64,000 bases of DNA. It comes from Dyella sp. EPa41. GTDB taxonomy: Bacteria > Pseudomonadota > Gammaproteobacteria > Xanthomonadales > Rhodanobacteraceae. The position numbers were made by a program, and so were the translations under genes. Positions 8,796 through 17,172 of the stretch are shown here, in pieces. The notes beneath the pieces are model-generated. The model was not told the DNA's origin. It ran no database searches and was given only the letters and a program-made list of their open reading frames with translations. Each line of letters starts with the position of its first letter. Position 1 is the first letter of the stretch. The DNA is taken from contig NZ_BCPR01000010.1 in NCBI RefSeq assembly GCF_016586165.1, forward strand, positions 26,713-90,712. Direction: 5' to 3'.

Positions 8796-9904
8796 GCGAG
8801 ACGGCTGCGCCCGCCCCATCCACGCCGGCAGCCGCCGAGCCTTCCGGCAAGGGCGTCAAATGGGTGCTCGTGCTGATCGGCGCCAGCCTGCTTTGGTACC
8901 TGCTGGCCGATCGCTACACGCCCTATACGCAGCAGGCACGCGTGCAGGCCTTCGTTATTCCTGTCGCCGCGGAAGCGGCCGGTCGCGTGACGCGCGTGTT
9001 CGTGCACGACAACCAGCAGGTCGCCGCGGGACAGGTGCTGTTCGAGATCGATGCGGAGCCGTACCGCATCGCACTGATTCGCGCGCGCGCCGACCTGGAG
9101 TCGACGCGTCGGCAGATCGGCGCCAGCACCGCCGGCATCGATTCGGCGACCGCATCGTTGCGTGCGGCCATCGCCAACGAAGTGAAGGCGCGACAGGACA
9201 GCGACCGCCTGGAACGCCTGTATCGCGAAGACCAGGGCACCGTATCGCTGCGTCGCCTGGAAGTGGCGCGCGCCACGCATGAGCAGGCGATCAGCCAGGT
9301 CAGCGCCGCGCGCGCGGAAGTCGAACGCGCCAAGGAGCAGCAAGGAGGCAGTGAAGCCGAGAACGCGCAGTTGCGCAGCGCCGCAGCAGCCGTGGAGAAG
9401 GCCGAACTGGATCTGGCCAACACCAAGGTGCATGCGCGCTCCGCGGGGTTGATCACCGACCTGCGCACGGACGTGGGCCAGTTCGCCGCCGTAGGCCATC
9501 CGGTCATGACGCTGATCGCCAACCATGACGTATGGGTGAGCGCCGACATGACCGAGAACAATCTCGGTCACCTGGAGCCGGGCATGCCGGTGGTCATCGC
9601 ATTGGATTCGCGTCCGGGCGAACTGTTCCACGGGCGCATCCGCAGCATCGGCTACGGCGTCAGCGCCGGCCAGAGTTCGCCGCCCGGCACGCTTCCCACC
9701 ATACAGAACAGCCGCGACTGGCTGCGACCCGCGCAGCGATTCCCGGTGGTCGTCGAATTCGCCGCCGGCGAGACCGTGCCGGTTCGCGACATCCGCGTCG
9801 GCGGGCAGGCGGAGGTGATGGCGTTTCCCACCCGGGGCAATCCGCTCAACCCGCTGGGAAGGGTCTTCCTGCGCGTGATGAGCTGGCTTTCCTATCTCTA
9901 CTGA
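8792..9904 (+). CDS. EmrA/HlyD-type membrane fusion protein
   Basis: Periplasmic adaptor linking an inner-membrane pump to the outer-membrane channel, 370 residues. One N-terminal membrane anchor (about residues 23-42, VLVLIGASLLWYLLA) leads to a lipoyl-like half motif (AAGQVLFEIDAEPYRI), a long alpha-hairpin (about 100-220, rich in Ala, Glu, Arg) and the second lipoyl/beta-barrel part (THVR-like region VHARSAGLITDLRTDVGQ). This is the architecture of EmrA and related adaptors, which usually partner MFS, FUSC or DUF2955 proteins. It overlaps the outer-membrane gene upstream by four bases and the membrane gene downstream by one. Confidence 0.94.
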   Translation: MSETAAPAPSTPAAAEPSGKGVKWVLVLIGASLLWYLLADRYTPYTQQARVQAFVIPVAAEAAGRVTRVFVHDNQQVAAGQVLFEIDAEPYRIALIRARADLESTRRQIGASTAGIDSATASLRAAIANEVKARQDSDRLERLYREDQGTVSLRRLEVARATHEQAISQVSAARAEVERAKEQQGGSEAENAQLRSAAAAVEKAELDLANTKVHARSAGLITDLRTDVGQFAAVGHPVMTLIANHDVWVSADMTENNLGHLEPGMPVVIALDSRPGELFHGRIRSIGYGVSAGQSSPPGTLPTIQNSRDWLRPAQRFPVVVEFAAGETVPVRDIRVGGQAEVMAFPTRGNPLNPLGRVFLRVMSWLSYLY

Positions 9905-10974
9905 TGACCGGCGCCATGAGCCAACGCGAACTGCTCGGCCGTCGCGCACTGCGCCTGGCCTTTGGCACGGCGCTTTGCCTCGCCATCAGCTTCGGCATGG
10001 ACTTGCCCATTCCTTTCATCGCGCCCGTGCTGTCGGTGTTCCTGTTCGCCTCGATGCCACGACCGCTTTCGCCCAAGGCAGGTATCGGACTGGTGCTGGT
10101 TGTCGCTCTCACCACGGGCAGCGGGCTGCTGCTCGCACCGGTATTGCGCTATTACGTCATGAGTGGCGTGCTGCTGGTCGGCTTGTGCCTGTTCCTGGCG
10201 TTTCGCCATGGCCTGGGCGGAGGCAACCACCTCGTCTCGACGTTTCTCGCCGCCGGCCTCACCATGATCTCCGCCGCCGGCACCGCCGATCTCCAGCTCG
10301 CTCTCACCGTGGTCGGGGCGCTGGTGAAGGGGCTGTTGCTCGCCGTGCTGGTCCTGGGCATGGGACACGCGATGCTTCCGGAGCCGGCCAGCGCTCCGAG
10401 GCCGCCCGCCCGACCTCCTCCTTCACGCGCCGAAGCGACGCGCCTCGCCTTGCGCGCGGCGCTGGTGGTGTTGCCGGCCTTCCTGCTGGCGCTGGCCGAT
10501 CCGGCCAGCTACATGCCGATCATCATGAAGTCAGTGAGCCTCGGCAGGCAGAGCTGCACGACGACCGCACGAAGCGCCGCGCGCGAGCTGCTCGGCTCCA
10601 CCCTGCTTGGCGGCGCCATGGCGATCGTGTTCTGGTTCGCGCTCAAGTGGTTCGTGCACCTGTGGATGTTCTTCCTGTGGATGCTGCTGTTCGGGCTGTT
10701 CGTCGCGCGCAGGCTGTACCGGCTCAAGCCGACCCGCTACACGCCCGGCTTCTGGCTCAACAGCCTGGTTACGCTGATCATCCTGCTCGGCCAGTCGGTG
10801 CAGGACAGCGTGGCGGGCAAGGACGTCTATACCGCCTTCATCGTGCGCATGGGCCTTTTCATCGCGGTCACCCTCTATGCCTGCCTGATGCTTCAACTGC
10901 TCGATGCGCGCCCCCGCCTGCGACGCGGCGCGCCGCTGGAGCAGGCGGGGCACGCACCGCCACCGTCGCGATAG
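9904..10974 (+). CDS. DUF2955/FUSC-like inner-membrane protein
   Basis: Integral membrane protein of 356 residues with about nine to ten hydrophobic segments in two blocks separated by a Pro/Arg-rich linker (about residues 160-180). This two-block shape and its place right after an EmrA-type adaptor match DUF2955, a family related to the fusaric-acid-resistance/aromatic-acid exporters (FUSC, AaeB). It is thus the likely inner-membrane pump of the tripartite system. The start ATG at 9904 overlaps the adaptor stop (TGATG); a second ATG at 9916 is possible. The open frame extends further upstream inside the adaptor gene, but that part is a shadow. The substrate is unknown. Confidence 0.83.
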   Translation: MTGAMSQRELLGRRALRLAFGTALCLAISFGMDLPIPFIAPVLSVFLFASMPRPLSPKAGIGLVLVVALTTGSGLLLAPVLRYYVMSGVLLVGLCLFLAFRHGLGGGNHLVSTFLAAGLTMISAAGTADLQLALTVVGALVKGLLLAVLVLGMGHAMLPEPASAPRPPARPPPSRAEATRLALRAALVVLPAFLLALADPASYMPIIMKSVSLGRQSCTTTARSAARELLGSTLLGGAMAIVFWFALKWFVHLWMFFLWMLLFGLFVARRLYRLKPTRYTPGFWLNSLVTLIILLGQSVQDSVAGKDVYTAFIVRMGLFIAVTLYACLMLQLLDARPRLRRGAPLEQAGHAPPPSR

Positions 10975-11018
10975 TCACCCCGACCTCGCAGGACACCCAT
11001 CATCCGGAGGCTTCCATC

Positions 11019-11399
11019 ATGGGAATCAACGTGAGAGATGCACGAACTCATCTGAAGGCGAAAGACGTGCTCGCCGAGTTCCTGGAAACCCTGTGGTACC
11101 TGCGCGCGATCATGCTCGGCCAGCTCCTGTTGTTCATCCTGCTCACCATCGCCATGTACTACTTCGGCGGGCCGGTCGAAACCTCGGATCGATCCGCGTC
11201 GCCGCCGGGCGAGACGTTTTACTACTGCGCCATCACCGCGCTCACCATCGGCTATGGCGACGTGGTGCCCACCACGCCCTTCGGCCGCCTGGATGCGCTG
11301 CTGCTTGGCCTGGTAGGCCTCTTGATGACCGGGCTGGTCATCGCCGCGGCGGTAAGAGGCGTGCAGGAGGCTGCGCACAGGGCCGGCAACGACGGCTAG
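11019..11399 (+). CDS. two-TM potassium channel family protein
   Basis: Small ion-channel subunit of 126 residues. Two membrane helices (about 29-50 and 92-113) flank a pore loop containing the selectivity filter TIGYGD, preceded by FYYCAITALT, as in the Ion_trans_2/KcsA-like family. Four subunits would make a K+ channel. There is no RCK or other cytoplasmic regulatory domain, only a short polar tail. The ATG at 11019 follows CCGGAGG. The gene lies 44 bases after the DUF2955 gene, so it is probably transcribed with the export cluster. Whether it helps that system (for example by balancing charge) is speculation. Confidence 0.88.
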   Translation: MGINVRDARTHLKAKDVLAEFLETLWYLRAIMLGQLLLFILLTIAMYYFGGPVETSDRSASPPGETFYYCAITALTIGYGDVVPTTPFGRLDALLLGLVGLLMTGLVIAAAVRGVQEAAHRAGNDG

Positions 11400-11468
11400 T
11401 CGCAGGTTTTCACGCGAGGCGCAACAGCCCAGCGGGCACCGCATCCAGGGACGGCAACGTTTCGGACT

Positions 11469-11978
11469 TCAGGGCGTCGAGGCGTCCACGACTTCGATCG
11501 TCGTAACGTGGTCGACCCAGCGATCGGTGCGTTTGTCCCTGGGCACGATCAGTCGGAAGGGCCCGTCCTGCGCGAGCGGCTTGCCGTCCCTGGTATCGGC
11601 CAGCAGCACTTCGACGTTGCCGAAATCGGGATCGAGCTCGGTCGCACTGAAGACGACCTGGTAGCCGTTCGCCGCGGTGACGCGCACCAGCCTCGCGATG
11701 GCGCGGCCGCTTAGCGCATCTCCCGATGCGACGCAGGTGCGGCGAACGATATCTTCCAGCGCCACGCCCTGCCAGGTGCTGGGTGGCCCGCCGTTCGTCG
11801 CAGCCTGCACGCTGGTTCGCGGCATCAGCGCCAGCGCCTCGCGATCGAACGTATCGGAAGGTTTGCCGTCGAGCACCAGCTTGATCGACGGATGATCCGC
11901 CGGGCCCGGGACAGGCCCCGCGCCGAACACCGGCGTTGCGAGGCACAAGAGCAGGCTGAACATGCCACCGGAACGCAT
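11469..11978 (-). CDS. small exported molybdopterin-binding-fold protein
   Basis: Secreted protein of 169 residues. A signal peptide (MRSGGMFSLLLCLATPVFGA) is followed by a single domain resembling the sulfite-oxidase/molybdopterin oxidoreductase fold: TWQGVALEDIVRRTC, VRVTAANGYQVVFSATELD and a closing GPFRLIVPRDKRTDRWVDHV. Stand-alone versions of about 160-170 residues are widespread and poorly studied. Several lack the full cofactor pocket, so I do not claim that this one binds molybdenum. A Cys occurs in RRTCVAS, roughly where the Mo ligand sits in larger relatives. No haem or membrane partner gene is adjacent. The ATG at 11978 follows AGGTGAGG. Confidence 0.72.
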   Translation of the reverse strand: MRSGGMFSLLLCLATPVFGAGPVPGPADHPSIKLVLDGKPSDTFDREALALMPRTSVQAATNGGPPSTWQGVALEDIVRRTCVASGDALSGRAIARLVRVTAANGYQVVFSATELDPDFGNVEVLLADTRDGKPLAQDGPFRLIVPRDKRTDRWVDHVTTIEVVDASTP

Positions 11979-12086
11979 GGCTCGACCTCACCTGGAGATG
12001 CGGTCCCCGCGGGCCGTGGGGATGCATCCCACGAATATGGCAATGCCTGACAGCTTACGCCGATGGAAAGCCGGCTGCGCCGCCTG

Positions 12087-12437
12087 CTACATCAGCAGGT
12101 CCTGCCAATCCTCGGGCACCTTGCCCTTGGGACCGGGCACCGGCTGGTCGAGCGGATGGGACATCGGGGGATGCAACGCGGGGCCGTCGAAGAACTGCTG
12201 CGAGCGGAAGTCGTAGAACCACGTTTCGCCGGGCTCGAAGCTGCGGATCACGGCATGCCCGGTGGCGTGGAAATGCTTGGTGGCGTGTTGATGCGGAGAG
12301 TTGTCGCAACACCCGATGTGGCCGCACTGGGCACACCGCCGCAGATGTAACCACCATCCGCCGGCCTGCATGCATTCGACGCAGCCCGTGCCGCTGGGCG
12401 CGGCGTCAACGTCGATCTCTCCGTCCTGACTGCTCAT
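12087..12437 (-). CDS. UBP-type zinc-finger domain protein
   Basis: Cytoplasmic protein of 116 residues that is almost entirely a ZnF-UBP domain: CVEC near the N-terminus, CAQCGHIGCC in the middle and the His-rich HQHATKHFHATGHAV, followed by the aromatic WFYDFRSQQFFDGP. In eukaryotes this fold binds the ubiquitin C-terminus; bacterial stand-alone copies are common, but their ligand is not established. The start at 12437 is preferred because GAGGAGA lies just upstream; the open frame runs six codons further. It sits between the molybdopterin-fold gene and proline iminopeptidase in the same orientation with gaps of about 100 bases, so no operon is certain. Confidence 0.85.
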   Translation of the reverse strand: MSSQDGEIDVDAAPSGTGCVECMQAGGWWLHLRRCAQCGHIGCCDNSPHQHATKHFHATGHAVIRSFEPGETWFYDFRSQQFFDGPALHPPMSHPLDQPVPGPKGKVPEDWQDLLM

Positions 12438-12540
12438 GCCTGTCTCCTCGCGCAATGAACGCCGTGCGGCTGGGGCACGGCGCCTGCCTGTCTTAGCGGA
12501 TCGGTTGCGCGCGCATCGTGAAGACGCGCGCGCGTGGGGC

Positions 12541-13494
12541 TCAACAGTAACGGTCCGCCAGGCTGTCGGTCGCGCTCACCAGCTTGTCGACGATCGCCGG
12601 ATCGGCGGCGCTGTGGCCGGCCAGCACGATGTCGAAATGCGCTTCCGGCCAGGCCTTGGCGAGATCGCAGGCCGATTTCACCGGGCAGATGATGTCATAG
12701 CGGCCATGCACGATCGCAGCCGGGATATGGCGGATGCGCTCCACATCGCGCAGCAGCTGGCCTGGCTCCAGGAAGATGCCATGGCGGAAATAGTGCGCCT
12801 CGGCGCGCGCCACGCTGATCGCGGCCTGCGGGTCCTCGAAATTGCCCGGTTCATCAGGGTCGTGCACCAGCGTCGTGCTGCCGCCCTCCCAGTTGCCCCA
12901 GGCCATCGCCGCGGCGAAGCGCACGGCTTCATCCTCGCTGTCGAGACGGCGCCAGTACGCCTCGACCATGTCGTCGCGTTCGTTCTCGGGGATATGGGCG
13001 AGATATCGCTCCCACCGCTCCGGGAAGATCCATTGCGCCCCGCCATCGCGTTCGTTGAACCAGCGCAACTCGTAATCGCGGCCAAGGAAGATGCCGCGCA
13101 GCACGAGCCCGAGCACGCGCTCCGGATGCTTCTGCGCGTAGGCCAGCCCCAGCGTCGAGCCCCACGATCCACCGAACACCACCCAGCGCTCGATGCCGAA
13201 ATGCTCGCGGACGGCCTCGATGTCGGACACCAGGTGCCAGGTGGTGTTGTCGCGCAATTCCGCATGCGGCGTGGAACGCCCGGCGCCACGCTGGTCGAAC
13301 AGCACGATGCGATAACGCGCGGGATCGAAGAAGCGGCGATGGTACGGCGACACGCCCGCGCCCGGCCCGCCATGCAGAAAGACGACGGGCAACCCGTTGG
13401 GGTTGCCGCACTCCTCGATATGCAACTCGTGGAGATCATCGACCTTCAGTCGATGCTGGGCGTAGGGCTCGATCTCGGGATACAGCTCGCGCAT
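12541..13494 (-). CDS. pip: proline iminopeptidase
   Basis: Cytoplasmic peptidase of 317 residues (family S33) that removes N-terminal proline from peptides. The family signature is complete: the oxyanion motif HGGPGAG near residue 41, LFDQRGAGRS, the nucleophile Ser110 in GGSWGST, then GRYDIICP with the acid Asp and AGHSA with the catalytic His near the C-terminus. Length and the N-terminus MRELYPEIEPY match the classical Xanthomonas/Neisseria enzymes. The gene stands alone between the zinc-finger gene and the TonB receptor. Its role would be in the final breakdown of proline-containing peptides. Confidence 0.96.
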   Translation of the reverse strand: MRELYPEIEPYAQHRLKVDDLHELHIEECGNPNGLPVVFLHGGPGAGVSPYHRRFFDPARYRIVLFDQRGAGRSTPHAELRDNTTWHLVSDIEAVREHFGIERWVVFGGSWGSTLGLAYAQKHPERVLGLVLRGIFLGRDYELRWFNERDGGAQWIFPERWERYLAHIPENERDDMVEAYWRRLDSEDEAVRFAAAMAWGNWEGGSTTLVHDPDEPGNFEDPQAAISVARAEAHYFRHGIFLEPGQLLRDVERIRHIPAAIVHGRYDIICPVKSACDLAKAWPEAHFDIVLAGHSAADPAIVDKLVSATDSLADRYC

Positions 13495-13552
13495 GGGAAG
13501 GCTCCGTCGTGTCCCGCGAGCATAACCCCGCGAACGAAGCTCCCGGAAGACG

Positions 13553-13586
13553 GCACGGGCGGATGCGCCGCGGCATCCGCCCGTGC
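13553..13586 (-). terminator. hairpin after TonB receptor gene
   Basis: A perfect 14-base inverted repeat (13553-13566 with 13573-13586, six-base loop) begins five bases after the TonB receptor stop. It is followed on the minus strand by only a weak T tract, so termination efficiency is uncertain. Confidence 0.6.
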
Positions 13587-13591
13587 CGAAT

Positions 13592-16546
13592 TCAGAGCTT
13601 GTAGTTCAGGCCAAGCAGCACCGTGCGACCCCAGGTGTTGTAGTCGAGCGGACGTCCGACTTCCACGTTGTTGGGCAGCGCGGAGATCTGCCGCGTCTTG
13701 GCAGCTTCGTTGTTGAGGTTGCTGACCTGGAACAGCACCGACAGGCCCTTCCACTTGCCCTCGTCGGGAAAGGCATAGCCGGCCTGGAAGTCGGTGACCA
13801 GTTCCGGGAGGACCTGGATGTAGCCCAGCTGGTCGAACAGCGCGATCGCCTCGCCGGTGTACGAGGAACGATAACGTTCGGCGATGCGCACCGACCAGCC
13901 ATACTTCTCGTAGTACAGCGCGAGGTTCGCCACCTTGCGCGAGAGACCCGGCAGCGTGGCCGGGCCGCCGGGCACCGAGGAGATGGAGCTCACCGGGATG
14001 CTGCTGTTGGTCAGCGAGAAATTGGCCTGCGCGCCAAAGCCGTCCAACGCGGGGTTGATCAAGCCGCCTTCGATGGCGCCGGACAATTCCAGGCCCTGCA
14101 TCTTGCCGCCGGTACCGTTCTCCGGACGCGTGAACGCGCCGATGGGGCTGGTGGGCGTGAGCGTCGGATTGTCGTTGACATAACCAGCCTGCTCGAAATT
14201 GAAGTCGAGCACGGTCTTGTTGTAGATGTAGTTGAGCAGGTTCTTGCCGAACACCGCGGCCGCCACGTAGCTGGACTGGCCGAAATATTTTTCCCACGAC
14301 AGGTCCACGCCGACGGCGACGTAAGGCTTCAACTGCGGGTTGCCGCCGCTGCCGGACCACAGTACCTGCCCGGCCGCAGGACCGGAGGTCACTTCCGAGA
14401 CACCCGCGGAGCTGGCCACCTTCTCGTCGTCGATGCGGCCGCGCGCCATGGTCTTGGCGAAACCAAAACGCAGGTACTGGCGATTGCCCAGGTCGGCGAT
14501 CAGGTTGAGGCTGGGCAGCACGTTGTTGTACGTGGTGCCGCCCGTGAGCGTTCCCACCAGCGCGTCGCCATTGGTCTGGTACGCGTCGGACGACTGGTCG
14601 GTGTGCACGAACTGCACGCCGACGTTGCCGCGCAGCGGCACATCGCCCAGCGCCGTGTCGATGTTGAACTTCACGTAGCCGACCGGCACCTTCTCCTCGA
14701 TCGAGTAGTTGCGGCTCCAGTCCGACTGGCCGTTGCGCTGGGTGAGGTAGAACTGGTTCGACAACGCGGCGAGCACGTTGTAGTTGAGGATGCCGCCGAG
14801 GCCGCCATAGCCCAGGTCGGTCGGGCCGTGCAGGTATGCCGGGTTCACCGGCACGCCCAGCGTGTGGTCGTACGAGCCCGAATCCGAGCCGTTGCCGTTG
14901 AGCCACGCGAAATAGACGTCCGCGGACTTGGTCTTCTTGCGGTCGGAGTAATCCATGCCCAGGTCGAACGTGCTGAAGATCCAGCCGAGCGGATGCGAGA
15001 TCTGCAGGCGGATGGCCTTGATGGTGTCCTTCTGCTTGTCGAACTCCTCGCGGCCGTTGTAGCCGTAGTTGTCCGGATCGGTGAACACCACCGAGGCCGG
15101 GTCGGACAGGCTCGCGTCGGTCCGGAAGTTGGGAAAACCGAAGTTGACCGGCGTGGCGAAGTTCACGCTGGTGGTGGCGCCATTGGCGAGGCCGGTGAAC
15201 AGGTACGCGTCGCGCAGGTTCACCTTGGCGGTGGAGTACGAGAGATCGGCCATGCCCTGCCAGCCGCTGCCGAAGTCGTACTGGTTGTTCCAGCCCACCG
15301 AGAACAGCTTGTCGTGTTCCTTGTTGTAGTCGTTCTGCAGGATCGGCGCGATGTTGCCCATCGTGCCGGTCGTGACGATGGGATAGGGCTGCGAGGGTAC
15401 GGCGCCGACATTGCTGTAGACGGCGGGGCCCGCGTTGTCATACGGACCGCTCGCCCACTGCGCACCGTTGGTGTACTTCTTCTCGTTGAACGTGGAGTAG
15501 TACATGTCCAGCGTGGAGTGGTAGGCGTCATTCGGCGCCCACTCGAGCACGGCCATCAAGCCGTTGCGCAGCTGGCTCTGCGATTGCGCGCGAAGCTGCA
15601 TGCCCTGCTGCGAGATCACGCCATCGGGCATGCCCGGCGTGTGGGGGCCGCCCCACGCGTCCTCGATGCTGCCCGGGCCGTTGTCGATGCTCCACCACCA
15701 CGCCTGGTACTGCTTCTCCTGGATGGGCGAGTCGAGCTGGGCAAAGCCCACCGCCAGGCCCAGCGTGTGGTCGAAGAACTGATCGATGTACGAGAAGCTG
15801 ACGCGATGGCCGGTATCGCCCACGCCGCTGCCCGGGTTGAGCTTGCCGTTGGTGTTGTACTCGCCACGGATGTTCGCGGCGATCGCCCGGTTGGGCAGGT
15901 CCAGCGGCTTGATCGTATGCAGGTCGACCGTGCCGGAAAGACCCTGGCCGATCAGGCTGGCGTCGGGCGTCTTGTAGACCACCGCGCCGGTCATCAGCTC
16001 GGCAGGATACTGGTCGTATTCCACGCCGCGGTTCTCGCCGACGGTGGCCTGCTCGCGGCCGTTGAGCGTGGTGCCGGCGAAATCGGGCGAGAGGCCGCGA
16101 ATGGAGATGAGGTTCGCCTTGCCGTCGGCACGCTGCGTGGCCAGGCCCGGCAGGCGGGAGAGGCTTTCGGCAATGCTCGCGTCCGGCAGCTTGCCGATGT
16201 CTTCGGCAGAGATCGCTTCGACGATGTCGTCCGCGTTCTCCTTGGTCTTGAGCGCATTCTGGATGCTCGCCGCGATGCCGGTGACCACGACGGCGTCGAG
16301 GTTCTTCGCGGTGTCTTCCGAGCGCCTGGATGCCGGTGTCGCCTGCTGGTCCTTGGTGGCCTGCTTGTTGTTGGCGGGCGGCGCGGCTTGCTGCTGGCTA
16401 TTGGCGGCCGGGTTCTGTGCGTCCTGCGCGTGGGCGATGCCCATCGTGGTGAATGCGAACAGCGCGGCGCAAGCAACGGACAGCGGACGACGGCGGCCAA
16501 GATCGGAACGCACGATCCGCATCGGCGGTAAGCAACGGTAGCTCAT
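13592..16546 (-). CDS. TonB-dependent receptor (Xanthomonas/Caulobacter type)
   Basis: Outer-membrane active transporter of 984 residues. A long signal peptide (VACAALFAFTTMGIAHAQ) is followed by a Gln/Ala-rich linker, then a plug domain starting at the TonB-box-like VVVTG, with SIQNALKTKENADDIVEA and the marker SAEDIGKLPDASIAESLSRL, typical of the large subfamily that imports sugars or other large substrates in this order. The beta-barrel follows and ends in an aromatic strand (VLLGLNYKL). The start at 16546 is chosen because GGGGAAGGG lies upstream; an ATG at 16522 would also leave the signal peptide intact. No sugar-specific genes are adjacent, so the ligand is open. Flanking peptidase-like genes hint weakly at peptides. 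Confidence 0.94.
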   Translation of the reverse strand: MSYRCLPPMRIVRSDLGRRRPLSVACAALFAFTTMGIAHAQDAQNPAANSQQQAAPPANNKQATKDQQATPASRRSEDTAKNLDAVVVTGIAASIQNALKTKENADDIVEAISAEDIGKLPDASIAESLSRLPGLATQRADGKANLISIRGLSPDFAGTTLNGREQATVGENRGVEYDQYPAELMTGAVVYKTPDASLIGQGLSGTVDLHTIKPLDLPNRAIAANIRGEYNTNGKLNPGSGVGDTGHRVSFSYIDQFFDHTLGLAVGFAQLDSPIQEKQYQAWWWSIDNGPGSIEDAWGGPHTPGMPDGVISQQGMQLRAQSQSQLRNGLMAVLEWAPNDAYHSTLDMYYSTFNEKKYTNGAQWASGPYDNAGPAVYSNVGAVPSQPYPIVTTGTMGNIAPILQNDYNKEHDKLFSVGWNNQYDFGSGWQGMADLSYSTAKVNLRDAYLFTGLANGATTSVNFATPVNFGFPNFRTDASLSDPASVVFTDPDNYGYNGREEFDKQKDTIKAIRLQISHPLGWIFSTFDLGMDYSDRKKTKSADVYFAWLNGNGSDSGSYDHTLGVPVNPAYLHGPTDLGYGGLGGILNYNVLAALSNQFYLTQRNGQSDWSRNYSIEEKVPVGYVKFNIDTALGDVPLRGNVGVQFVHTDQSSDAYQTNGDALVGTLTGGTTYNNVLPSLNLIADLGNRQYLRFGFAKTMARGRIDDEKVASSAGVSEVTSGPAAGQVLWSGSGGNPQLKPYVAVGVDLSWEKYFGQSSYVAAAVFGKNLLNYIYNKTVLDFNFEQAGYVNDNPTLTPTSPIGAFTRPENGTGGKMQGLELSGAIEGGLINPALDGFGAQANFSLTNSSIPVSSISSVPGGPATLPGLSRKVANLALYYEKYGWSVRIAERYRSSYTGEAIALFDQLGYIQVLPELVTDFQAGYAFPDEGKWKGLSVLFQVSNLNNEAAKTRQISALPNNVEVGRPLDYNTWGRTVLLGLNYKL

Positions 16547-16786
16547 TCCCTTCCCCGTATTGTTGGTATTGGAAGCTGCGCCCCCCGCGCAGCTGGGCAC
16601 GAAACGCAAGAATTTGCGCCGACCGATGGACGGCCAGCTCAAGGTCGTCGGTTCCTGAGTGCAGGCGGAGGATGATCGAGAGAAATTGTTGCGTCATCAT
16701 GCGACGCAGCATCTTTCGCGGACGCCATTCACGATGATGAAGAGGCGTCGACAAACTGCGTCACGTATTGAAAGCCTCGCGACGCC

Positions 16787-17170
16787 CTACTTCGCCGTGC
16801 GCGCCATGCATGCCGACATGACAGGCGCGGCATTCGGACCCGCCAGGGCATCGTAAAGGTCGCCACGCTCGCCCTTGGTCCACCACGTGTAACGGCCGGC
16901 CATGTATTTCACGCCCGAGGCCGCGATCGTATCGACGAACAGCATCGGCTTTCCGTCCACGGCGAGCAGCGCGAAGCCCTGCCCGGACTGGCTGTTCCAG
17001 TAGGTGACGGTGAGCGCCTTGCCGCCTTCGCACTGGTAGGCATGGGTCGAGGTGGAAGCGACCTCGATGCCCGGCACGTGGAATGTATCCGCCGTGGTGC
17101 ATCCGCACAGCAGGCACGACCCCATGAGGCCTGCAGCCACGTGACGACCGATGCCTGTCGATAAGGGCAT
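16787..17170 (-). CDS. MliC-family lipoprotein (C-type lysozyme inhibitor-like)
   Basis: Lipoprotein of 127 residues with lipobox LCGC (Cys24) and one small domain. It shows the MliC/PliC pattern: AYQCEGGKALTVTYWNSQSG, the ASGVKYMAGRYTWWTKG stretch with the conserved Ser-Gly, and a C-terminal Cys pairing with the first. Family members inhibit host C-type lysozyme at the cell envelope. The start codon is three bases after the stop of the serine-hydrolase gene, and its ribosome site (GAGGTGAGG) lies within that gene's last codons, so the two are translationally coupled. Confidence 0.78.
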   Translation of the reverse strand: MPLSTGIGRHVAAGLMGSCLLCGCTTADTFHVPGIEVASTSTHAYQCEGGKALTVTYWNSQSGQGFALLAVDGKPMLFVDTIAASGVKYMAGRYTWWTKGERGDLYDALAGPNAAPVMSACMARTAK

Positions 17171-17172
17171 GG

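Noticed and set aside
9532..9903. N-terminal extension of the DUF2955 protein
   Set aside because: This part lies inside the adaptor gene, is Arg-rich, and the ATG at 9904 forms a coupled overlap with the adaptor stop.
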